From IMG/VR virus record IMGVR_UViG_3300031886_000025, positions 1 to 29,521 of that record: a stretch of 29,521 nt of DNA; one strand, given 5' to 3'. How positions within the stretch are numbered: the first letter of the stretch is position 1; every line of letters starts with the position of its first letter. The DNA comes from a virus. The translations under genes were made by a program, and so were the position numbers. Positions 14,185 to 22,362 of this stretch are shown piece after piece. The notes below the pieces were generated by a model. That model did no database searches, was not told where the DNA came from, and saw only the letters and a program-made list of their open reading frames with translations.

Positions 14185-16773
14185 ATGGCTAAAGAAACGA
14201 TAAATGATGGTATTATACCTAATGATGGTCAAGGAGACAATCTTAGGTTAGGTGCCCAAAAAATAAATTCGAATTTTGATGAATTATATAATGCATTAGG
14301 AAATGGAGATACTTTATCTACTATTTCTTCTAATACAGTTACGGCAACAGGAGGTAATAAAATTACTTTCTTCTTTGCAACTGAAGGAGATTTACCTAAC
14401 GCAACAACGTATGACGGAATGTTCGCCCACGTACATGACGACAATACGAATAGAGTTGCTCACTCAGGTACTTGGGTTAAATTACTCCAAGAAACTTCTT
14501 CTATCGATATGTTATCAGATGTTGAGACTTCTAGTCCAGCACCAGGTGATGGTCAAGCGTTAGTATGGAATAATGCAAATAGTAGATGGCAGGCAGGAAG
14601 TATTGATGCAGGCGCATCAACTTTTGTGTCATTAACTGACACTCCAGCAAACTTTAGTGGAGCTAGTAGCAAATTTGTATCAATTAATTCTGGTGCAACT
14701 GCTATAGAATTTACTTCTCCTAGCATTAATAAAATGTCAGATGTAGATGTAACTACTACGCCCCCAACAGCTGGACAAGTTTTAAAATGGAATGGTACAA
14801 ATTGGATTCCAGGTGTTGATGCAACATCAGGAGGAGCAGGATCAGATGCAGATACTTTAGATGGTTTAGATAGTACATATTTTTTAAATTATAATAATAT
14901 TACTAACAAAGGACAAAATTTTAGTAAATCTTTTAGCGTATCAGCGGCAACGTATACACCTACAACTGGTGTAATGGAATTAACTATTGGTGCACATAAT
15001 TTAATAATAGGTAACAAAATTAAGATTTCCCCAAATAGTTTAGGTTTTTCTTGTTCTTTTGATAATAATGTAGCAACTTCAACTTATCCTAGAGCATCAG
15101 GATCAGCGGCGCCGGGTGGAGCAGATTATTTTTACAATAAACCAATAGAAATTACAGCCGTTTCGGCAACAACAATTACAATGAATGTTGGAACTGGAAA
15201 TGTTAAATCTTATAATGTATCAAATGCAGTATATACACCAGCAACAGGTAATATGGTATTAACAATTGGAACACATACTTTAGTAGCTGGTAATCATATT
15301 GATATTGCAACAGGTGGTTTAACTTTTAGTTGTGCCCTAGACGGACACGCTACTAATACAGCATATCCAAGAGCATCTGGAAGTGCGGCACCTGGTGGTT
15401 ACGATTACTTTTATAACAAACCATGTCAAATTACATCAGTAGGTGCAACAACAATTACAATGAATGTTGGTATATCAAGTAATACAACAACACATACTTT
15501 TGTAAGTGCTATTAATGGTGCTATAACAAATTCAAATTCACATACATTTATAAGTGCTTCTGCTGATTGTGTAACATTTTCACAAACTTTTGTAGACTTA
15601 TCAGACACTCCTTCAGATTATACAGGAGCGGCAGATAGATTTGTTAAAGTTAATTCATCAGCTGATGGAATAGTATTTGCTGTTGGTACTTCAGGTGATA
15701 GTAATTTATCAGAACTTTCTGATGTAACAACAATAGGAGATTATTACAATGTATCAAATGCAGTATACACACCTGCATCAGGAGTAATTGTATTAACTAT
15801 TGGATTACATAGTTTACAAGTTGGTCACAATATAAAAATTGCTTCAAACAGTTTAACATTTACTTGTGCAATGGATAGTAATGCAACAGAACATACATAT
15901 CCAAGAGGAAGTGGATCAGCTTACGCAGGTGGAAAAGATCCTGCATATACTTCAACATCTGCAATTACGGCAGTAGGTACAGATTCAATTACTGTAAATG
16001 TTGGTATATCTAGTAATACAACAGCACACACTTTTGTAAGAGCTAGTGACAATTGTATATCAGTTACTGAAAAAACTTATAGTACATCAGCGGCAACATA
16101 CACACCAGCAACTGGAGTAATGCAATTAACAATAGGAACCCATGCTATTAAGTCTGGACATTCTGTTATGATTGCGGCAAATAGTTTGACGTTTACGTGT
16201 GCAATGGATAGTCATAATACACAACATACATATCCAAGATCATCTGGCGGAAACGCACCTGATGGAGTAGATTATGTATATAATAAACCAGTTTTAGTTA
16301 CATCAACAACATCAACGACAATTACAATGAATGTTGGTGTATCTAGTAATACAACAGCACATACTTTTATAAGTGCTAATGCAAATAATGTAAAAGTTGC
16401 ACCAACACATGGTGATTCATTATATTTCAATGGAGTATCTTGGGTAAAACAAAACGGACCAATATCAAGATATGAAATTACAAATGATGGAAACAACAAT
16501 TATGTTTGGGAAGGACCTGGTTTTACAACTGGAACTAATGATCCAGTAATGTATATGAACAGAGGTCATACATACGTCTTGAATAATAATTCGGGCGGCA
16601 GTCATTCATTTGAAATAAGAGTTAGTAATGGTGGTTCAGCATATACTAGTGGAGTAACAGGTGATAAAACAAATACGCAAGTATTTAGAGTACCAATGGA
16701 TGCACCTAGTACATTGTATTATCAATGTACAACTCATACAGCAATGGGTAACACAATTAACATAGTGAGCTAA
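14185..16773 (+). CDS. Fibre-like protein with four repeated modules and a cupredoxin-like C-terminus
   Basis: This 862-residue protein has an N-terminal signature, GQGDNLRLGAQKINSNFDELY (residues about 15-35), typical of phage fibre proteins. Linker-type repeats (SLTDTPANFSGASSKFVSIN; VDLSDTPSDYTG) separate folded parts. Four modules of about 100 residues lie near 248-341, 341-442, 519-627 and 631-740. Each has AVYTPATG-like and LTIGTHxL-like strands, a YPR turn and an ITMNVG end. The last ~100 residues resemble a type 1 copper (cupredoxin) domain with His807, Cys848, His851 and Met854. The ribosome site is GGGAG (14170-14174), 10 bases before the ATG. The likely role is in the tail or fibre tip; copper binding is inferred. 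Confidence 0.78.
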   Translation: MAKETINDGIIPNDGQGDNLRLGAQKINSNFDELYNALGNGDTLSTISSNTVTATGGNKITFFFATEGDLPNATTYDGMFAHVHDDNTNRVAHSGTWVKLLQETSSIDMLSDVETSSPAPGDGQALVWNNANSRWQAGSIDAGASTFVSLTDTPANFSGASSKFVSINSGATAIEFTSPSINKMSDVDVTTTPPTAGQVLKWNGTNWIPGVDATSGGAGSDADTLDGLDSTYFLNYNNITNKGQNFSKSFSVSAATYTPTTGVMELTIGAHNLIIGNKIKISPNSLGFSCSFDNNVATSTYPRASGSAAPGGADYFYNKPIEITAVSATTITMNVGTGNVKSYNVSNAVYTPATGNMVLTIGTHTLVAGNHIDIATGGLTFSCALDGHATNTAYPRASGSAAPGGYDYFYNKPCQITSVGATTITMNVGISSNTTTHTFVSAINGAITNSNSHTFISASADCVTFSQTFVDLSDTPSDYTGAADRFVKVNSSADGIVFAVGTSGDSNLSELSDVTTIGDYYNVSNAVYTPASGVIVLTIGLHSLQVGHNIKIASNSLTFTCAMDSNATEHTYPRGSGSAYAGGKDPAYTSTSAITAVGTDSITVNVGISSNTTAHTFVRASDNCISVTEKTYSTSAATYTPATGVMQLTIGTHAIKSGHSVMIAANSLTFTCAMDSHNTQHTYPRSSGGNAPDGVDYVYNKPVLVTSTTSTTITMNVGVSSNTTAHTFISANANNVKVAPTHGDSLYFNGVSWVKQNGPISRYEITNDGNNNYVWEGPGFTTGTNDPVMYMNRGHTYVLNNNSGGSHSFEIRVSNGGSAYTSGVTGDKTNTQVFRVPMDAPSTLYYQCTTHTAMGNTINIVS
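14926..15207 (+). repeat. ~100-residue fibre module, copy A
   Basis: The first copy of a repeated coding module, with strands TYTPTTGVMELTIGAHNL, TYPRASGSAAPGG and ATTITMNVG. It is the most diverged of the four in this gene and lacks the SSNTTAHTF end. Confidence 0.85.
15205..15510 (+). repeat. ~100-residue fibre module, copy B
   Basis: The second copy, directly joined to copy A. It has VYTPATGNMVLTIGTHTL, AYPRASGSAAPGG and VGISSNTTTHTFVSA. Its 3' part is nearly identical in DNA to the corresponding part of copies C, D and E. Confidence 0.88.
15739..16065 (+). repeat. ~100-residue fibre module, copy C
   Basis: The third copy, after a linker. It has VYTPASGVIVLTIGLHSL, FTCAMDSNATEHTYPR and VGISSNTTAHTFVRA. 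Confidence 0.88.
16075..16404 (+). repeat. ~100-residue fibre module, copy D
   Basis: The fourth copy. It has TYTPATGVMQLTIGTHAI, FTCAMDSHNTQHTYPRSSG and VGVSSNTTAHTFISA. It is the closest relative of the module inserted in the 2026-residue protein at 25396-25698. Confidence 0.88.
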
Positions 16774-16779
16774 TAATTT

Positions 16780-17136
16780 ATGGCACAAAACGAACTTGGA
16801 ATAGGTATAGAAGAATTAACAAATACACTTGGAGACTCTAGGTATTTTTATGGACTTAGAAGAACTAATACAGGTGAAGTATATCTTTCTAAAGTAGATT
16901 TATTAGAACTAAATGATGGTGTACAAATTAATAGACCCGGTGCTACACCAGGAAATTATAAAGACTTTACAAGAGGTGAAGACTTTTATGATGGTAGAGA
17001 CTCCCAACATAAAAAAACTTATGAAAATTTAGTATACGAACAATATAAATGGGACGGTAGAAATATTAATTATTATATTAACAATGAAGGTGAATTAGTA
17101 TTAAGAGTTAATGAACAATATGTATACAATACATAA
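16780..17136 (+). CDS. Small virion protein, YFYGLRR family (copy 2)
   Basis: This 118-residue paralogue of the protein at 13707-14165 shares RYFYGLRRTNTGEVYLSKVD (residues about 21-40), RGEDFYDGR (about 66-74), KTYENLVYEQYKWDG (about 80-94) and INYYINNEGELVLRVNEQ. It lacks the longer C-terminal tail of copy 1. It lies 6 bases after the 862-residue gene and just before the 1717-residue gene. It is therefore paired with a large fibre protein, as copy 1 is with the 862-residue protein. That pairing suggests a role in attaching or folding its neighbour, which is an inference. The ATG has only weak ribosome-binding sequence (TAATAATTT). Confidence 0.75.
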   Translation: MAQNELGIGIEELTNTLGDSRYFYGLRRTNTGEVYLSKVDLLELNDGVQINRPGATPGNYKDFTRGEDFYDGRDSQHKKTYENLVYEQYKWDGRNINYYINNEGELVLRVNEQYVYNT

Positions 17137-17144
17137 AATAAATA
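17137..17144 (+). promoter_or_regulatory. T4-type late promoter (AATAAATA)
   Basis: A NATAAATA match immediately after the preceding stop codon and 16 bases before the ATG at 17161. Confidence 0.7.
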
Positions 17145-17160
17145 CTAGTAATTAGGACTT

Positions 17161-20100
17161 ATGGCAGATTTTAAAATAGATAGAATACGTTTTAAATGGA
17201 AAGGTGACTGGCTAGCTGGCACTCAGTACGTTAAAGATGATATCGTAAGATATGGTGCAAAAGTTTATACTTGCGTGGAAGTCCACTTCGCTGACTCCAA
17301 TTTTTATAATGACTTAGATAACGCTACACCAAGATGGTCTCAAATGATGGACGGTCAGTCTTGGACTGGAAACTGGCAACCTAATAAATTTTATAAAATA
17401 GGTGAAATAGCAAAAGTTGGTGCAACACTTTATAAAGTTACTCAAGGTCACTTATCAAATGCAGATGCAAATAATGGAATATTAGGTGATGAATCTAAAT
17501 GGGAATACTTTGCAAGAGGTGAAAAATGGACATCTATTTGGCAACCTAGTACACTTTATAGTGTAGGTGAAACAGTTGTTTATGGTGGATCAGTTTGGAG
17601 ATGCGTTTCAGCACACACATCATCTACAGCGGTAGCTGGATTAGAATCTCATCAAGCTAATTGGATACAATATCATAGATCAGACAATTACAGAGGCTAT
17701 TGGACACCTAACACAAGATATTATCCAGATGATATTGCAAGATATGGTGGTACAGTTTATAGAGCTTTATCTGGACATACTTCTGCTCCACATGATAGTT
17801 GGACAGGATTTACATCAGCAGATTATTCTACAAATTCTGCCAATGGTGCAGGTGCAATTTTAAATATTTTCAAAGTTGATTCAACTTTTTATGCAAAATT
17901 TACAAATACAGGAACAAACTTTTCTGCTACAAATACTATTACTTTAGTAGGTAGTAAAGTTGGCGGTAATGATGGTGCAAATGATCTAGTAATAACAATT
18001 AGTACCGTAGATGGTAGCGGAGCAATTTCTACTTTTACTGTAAATGGTACAGCGGTTGCTGGAACTAATGGTTTAGAAGCCGATCAAGCTAAATGGCAAA
18101 CAGTAATTGAAGGTATAGATTATATAGGCCATTGGGCAGAAGGAACAAAATATAATAAAGGTTCATTAGTATCTTGGAGTCCGGGAATTTGGAAAGTAAC
18201 AACTGATCACTGGTCAACAACTCCACACATGAATGAAACTAATTTTTCATTGTGGGTACCAGGTGCAGAATATGAAGGTTCTTGGGATTCTAATACATAT
18301 TATCAAAAAGGTGATGTTGTACAATTTGGTGGATACAGTTATTCTGCTTTATTAAGCAATACAAATATTCAACCAGGTGTAACAGATAGTACAAATACTT
18401 GGGAATTATTAGCCGCAGGTTATAACCATCGTGGTGAATGGGATAGTACAGCTTCATATAAAACTGGAGATATAGTTAGAGCAGGTGGTAATTTATTCAT
18501 AGCAGTACAAGTTAACACAAATCAAGATCCAATTACAACTTTTGTTTATGATCCAGGTAGTGATGCTCCTGATCCTTGGCAATTATTAGTAACAGGTAAA
18601 GCATTTAAAGGTCCTTGGAAAGAAAGTGATACTAATGGAGCAATTACTTACTATGTAGGTGATGTAGTTACAGAAAAAGCAGACTTATATGCTTGTATAG
18701 AAACTCATGTTGCAACTTCTTCAGATGCTAAACCAACTTTAGACGAAGAAAGTGACGAGGTTGGACCACTTTGGATTAGATTGGCACAAGGTGCTACAGG
18801 TAACATATTAGAAATAGATGGAGATTTAAAATCTCATTCTGGATCTGACGCAACAAGAATTGCAATAGGAACTTTTGGACAATTATTCAAAGTTAATGAC
18901 GCTAATGATTATGGAATATGGGGAGATCATGATGTAGTTGCTAAAGTATTTTATGTTTCACCTTATGGAACAGATACACTAACAAGTGGTAAAAGTGTTG
19001 CAGGTCCATTTAGAACAATCAAATATGCTTGTGATTTTGTTCAACAAGATTTGGCAAATAGAACACCAGCTACTATAATTGTTAAAACAGGTGTTTATGA
19101 AGAAATTTTACCTATAACAGTTCCAGCAAAAGTTCATATTTGGGGAGACTTTACAAGACGTGGTGCAAACGTTAGACCTAAAACAGGTTACGAAGGAACA
19201 GATATGTGGCGTTTACGTGATGCAACAGGACTTGCAAATATAACAATGCAAGGTTTAACTGGTTCTTTAGGTTCTGAAAATCAATATGGAACAAAAAGAC
19301 CAACAGGTGGAGCATATGTTTCTTTAGATCCAGGAAGTGGACCAGGTGATGGAACAGTTTGGATTACTTCTAAATCTCCTTATATTAAAAATTGTTCAAT
19401 ATTTGGGACAGGTTGTACAGGATTAAAAGTAGATGGTGACTTACATAATGGCGGATATAAATCTTTTGTTGCAAATGATTGTACACACTTTATTGAAAAT
19501 GGTGTTGCGGCTTGGGTTAATGGAGATGCTAGAGTAGAATTTGTTTCAGTATTTGCTTATTGGGCCCATATAGGATATCTAGCAACAGCTGGTGGAAAAT
19601 TTAGAGCAACAAATGGTAACTGTTCATATGGAGATTTTGGTGCAGTTGCAGAAGGACTTTTAGCAAGTGAAAGTCCTTTAACAGGAAAAGTTAATAACCA
19701 ATCACAAGAAGCACACATAGACAAAGTATATAATGATGAAAATGAAATTTTTGCTTTTGCTTTTGATCACGCTGGACAAAATTATACTTCAGCAAGTATA
19801 ACAATTTCAGGATCAGGTGAAGGTGCGGCAGGAGCCATACGTTGGCCACAAATAAGAAATGGTGCAGTAAACAAAATTAGAGTTACAGGTAATAATGATT
19901 CTACAACACCAGGTGGTACAAATTATACCGAAGTATTAGGAAATGCTCAAATTGGTACAAGTAAAGAAATTACGTTAGCACCTCAATATGCCGGAACAAC
20001 AAATAATACTGTTGGACAAAGAATTTATATTTGGGAAGGTGCAGGTAGAGGACAATACGGATATATTTCTGGTTACAATTCTACAACAAAAGTTGCAACT

Positions 20101-22314
20101 GTTAAAAAAGAATTTGACGATACAGATGGTTGGCAACACTTCATGGGTGGTTACCCAATTGAAAGAATATTAGATGCATCTACAAAATATTCAATAGAAC
20201 CTAGAATTACTATTTCTCCTACAGCTGGAAGTAGAAGTAATGTTAGCTATGGTTCAACAGGAGAAATGCTATTAGGTGCTTCAGGAAAAATTGGAGCATC
20301 GGATATTACAACTGTAATAGGAAATGGTGTAGGTAATAGAACTACTGATGGTACAAGTTGGCTTGCCGCAGGTGGTATTCCTTCTAAAGATTGGAATAGT
20401 ATTACTAAAACAAATAATTATTTTATAGCAACCGCGGCTGATGGAACAGTAATTAGATCAGCTGATGGACAAAACTGGACAGATATTAGTGCAAATATTC
20501 CTTCAGATGTATTAAGAGCATCTGCTTGGGACGTCACTGAAGAAATTTTAATTATAGCATCTGAAACAGGAATGATATACAGATCAACAGATGAAGGTGC
20601 TACATTTAATTCAATTCAAGTTGAACTTTATGATGGTTCAACTCAAGTGTTTACACAACTTGCTTGTGGTAATGGATTATTCATAGCCGCAAATGCATCA
20701 GGACAAACTTGGGAAAGTATGGGTGGTGGAACAACTTGGACTAAAGCCTCTAATATGGGTGACTTTTTAATGGATACTAATTCTGGTTTACAAACAGTTC
20801 ATAGATATAATTTGAAAAAATTAATGTTTGGTGGTGGTAAATTTATCGCATCAGTACAAGATGCACCTGGTGATGAAAGTACAGTTGCTAATAAATTTTT
20901 AATATCAAATGCTAACGCGGCACAATCACAAACGTCATCTTCTTATAGTTGGTCAGAAAGTGATACGCCTCCACACGCAGGACCATATAATGATGTTGCA
21001 TATTCTCAAGGAGTTTATGTTGCAATAACTGATGGTGGTGACCATGCATATAGTTTTGATGCATTTTCTTGGAAACAATTAGATTCAGCATTGGCAGGAT
21101 CTTATAATGGTATAGTAGCTGGAAGAAATTCTACAGGCGGATACTTTATTCCATTACGAACTGGTTCTCAGTCTGGTGCAGAAAAAATTCTAAAAGGTGC
21201 TACACCTTTAGCTAAAGTAGTTACAAATTCTTCAGCAATTAATAATATACAAATTTTAGATCCAGGTAGTGGATATTCTTCAGAACCTACAGTTACTATT
21301 ACTGATAATTTAAACACTGCTGACGCAACATTTAAATCATTTGTACATAATGGAGTACTTTCTCAACCAGAATTTACAAACAGAGGTACAGGATTTATAA
21401 ATGTAACTGCAACTTTAAGTGGTGATGGTTTTGCAGATGAATATCAAACTGGAAGTTATTTAGAAGTTAAAGAAATGACAGGCAAACCAGGACCAGGAGC
21501 AATTTTATATATAGATGGAATTGATGACCAAGTTTATAGAATTACTCAGATTAATAAAATAACAGGAAGTTCTCCAAACATTGCCGCTCAGTTTAGAGTA
21601 ACACCTAAAATAAAAGCAAATGAATCACCTGCTAATGATATAGCTATAACAATAAGAGAAAAATATTCTCAAGTTAGATTAACAGGTCATGATTTCTTAG
21701 ATGTTGGAACTGGTAATAAATCTACAACTAATTATCCAGGTTTATACACTAGTGGTTATACACCAGGTTATGAACTTAAACAACGAAATGAAACAGTATC
21801 AAATGGAGGTGGAAGAGTATTTTATACTTCTACTGACCAAGATGGAAATTACAGAGTTGGAGAATTATTTGAAGTAGAACAGGCAACTGGAATAGTAACT
21901 CTAAATGCTGATTTATTTGACTTATCAGGTTTAACTGAATTAAGTTTGGGTGGAATTGTAATAGGTGGAACTGAAGTTAGAATTGAAGAATTTAGTACTG
22001 ATGGAACAATGGCGGCTAATAGTGATAGTGTTATTCCAACACAAAGAGCTATTTCTTTATACATAGGTTCTAAAGTTTCTGGCGGTGGAGCAAATCTTTC
22101 AACAAATGAAGTAAGAGCAGGACAAATTAAATTAAGAAATACAGAAATATTTAATGAAGCATATCCTACAAATGGAAAAGTTGTATTTTCTGGAGCGGTT
22201 TCTATAGCGTCTGTAAGTGGTAGTATCGTAGCAACTTCGTACTTTTTAGGGGCAGGACCGGCTGAATTTTTAAATGAAGGTGGACCTGAAAGAGACGCAT
22301 TATATGGTGAATAA
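17161..22314 (+). CDS. Giant adhesin-like fibre protein: CBM-like repeats, beta-helix, BNR-like propeller
   Basis: This 1717-residue protein starts with eight repeats (residues about 10-545) of the form W-x-G-x-W-x5-Y-x3-D-x-V-x-Y-G-x3-Y. They resemble carbohydrate-binding CBM5/12-type domains. Repeat 4 contains an inserted segment at about 218-300. A beta-helix part follows at about 594-847 (FYVSPYGTDTL; ATIIVKTGVYEEILPITVPA). A propeller-like insert at about 1024-1347 has Asp-box-type motifs SADGQNWT, STDEGATF and SMGGGTTW. The C-terminus has QVRLTGHDFLDVGTGN, DQDGNYRVGELFEVEQATG and FSTDGTMAANSDSVIPTQRA. It is paralogous along most of its length to the 2026-residue protein. The role is inferred as host-surface binding; an enzymatic function of the propeller is not shown. 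Confidence 0.8.
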   Translation: MADFKIDRIRFKWKGDWLAGTQYVKDDIVRYGAKVYTCVEVHFADSNFYNDLDNATPRWSQMMDGQSWTGNWQPNKFYKIGEIAKVGATLYKVTQGHLSNADANNGILGDESKWEYFARGEKWTSIWQPSTLYSVGETVVYGGSVWRCVSAHTSSTAVAGLESHQANWIQYHRSDNYRGYWTPNTRYYPDDIARYGGTVYRALSGHTSAPHDSWTGFTSADYSTNSANGAGAILNIFKVDSTFYAKFTNTGTNFSATNTITLVGSKVGGNDGANDLVITISTVDGSGAISTFTVNGTAVAGTNGLEADQAKWQTVIEGIDYIGHWAEGTKYNKGSLVSWSPGIWKVTTDHWSTTPHMNETNFSLWVPGAEYEGSWDSNTYYQKGDVVQFGGYSYSALLSNTNIQPGVTDSTNTWELLAAGYNHRGEWDSTASYKTGDIVRAGGNLFIAVQVNTNQDPITTFVYDPGSDAPDPWQLLVTGKAFKGPWKESDTNGAITYYVGDVVTEKADLYACIETHVATSSDAKPTLDEESDEVGPLWIRLAQGATGNILEIDGDLKSHSGSDATRIAIGTFGQLFKVNDANDYGIWGDHDVVAKVFYVSPYGTDTLTSGKSVAGPFRTIKYACDFVQQDLANRTPATIIVKTGVYEEILPITVPAKVHIWGDFTRRGANVRPKTGYEGTDMWRLRDATGLANITMQGLTGSLGSENQYGTKRPTGGAYVSLDPGSGPGDGTVWITSKSPYIKNCSIFGTGCTGLKVDGDLHNGGYKSFVANDCTHFIENGVAAWVNGDARVEFVSVFAYWAHIGYLATAGGKFRATNGNCSYGDFGAVAEGLLASESPLTGKVNNQSQEAHIDKVYNDENEIFAFAFDHAGQNYTSASITISGSGEGAAGAIRWPQIRNGAVNKIRVTGNNDSTTPGGTNYTEVLGNAQIGTSKEITLAPQYAGTTNNTVGQRIYIWEGAGRGQYGYISGYNSTTKVATVKKEFDDTDGWQHFMGGYPIERILDASTKYSIEPRITISPTAGSRSNVSYGSTGEMLLGASGKIGASDITTVIGNGVGNRTTDGTSWLAAGGIPSKDWNSITKTNNYFIATAADGTVIRSADGQNWTDISANIPSDVLRASAWDVTEEILIIASETGMIYRSTDEGATFNSIQVELYDGSTQVFTQLACGNGLFIAANASGQTWESMGGGTTWTKASNMGDFLMDTNSGLQTVHRYNLKKLMFGGGKFIASVQDAPGDESTVANKFLISNANAAQSQTSSSYSWSESDTPPHAGPYNDVAYSQGVYVAITDGGDHAYSFDAFSWKQLDSALAGSYNGIVAGRNSTGGYFIPLRTGSQSGAEKILKGATPLAKVVTNSSAINNIQILDPGSGYSSEPTVTITDNLNTADATFKSFVHNGVLSQPEFTNRGTGFINVTATLSGDGFADEYQTGSYLEVKEMTGKPGPGAILYIDGIDDQVYRITQINKITGSSPNIAAQFRVTPKIKANESPANDIAITIREKYSQVRLTGHDFLDVGTGNKSTTNYPGLYTSGYTPGYELKQRNETVSNGGGRVFYTSTDQDGNYRVGELFEVEQATGIVTLNADLFDLSGLTELSLGGIVIGGTEVRIEEFSTDGTMAANSDSVIPTQRAISLYIGSKVSGGGANLSTNEVRAGQIKLRNTEIFNEAYPTNGKVVFSGAVSIASVSGSIVATSYFLGAGPAEFLNEGGPERDALYGE

Positions 22315-22329
22315 GGATTTAATAGTAAT

Positions 22330-22337
22330 GATAAATA
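22330..22337 (+). promoter_or_regulatory. T4-type late promoter (GATAAATA)
   Basis: A NATAAATA match in the 48-base gap before the ATG at 22363. AAAAGGATT (22346-22354) may serve as a weak ribosome site. Confidence 0.65.
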
Positions 22338-22362
22338 AAAGATATAAAAGGATTTAACAAAA

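Noticed and set aside
14926-16404. Repeats resembling a CRISPR array
   Set aside because: The repeats are about 300 bases, in frame and protein coding, with no short identical repeats and unique spacers.
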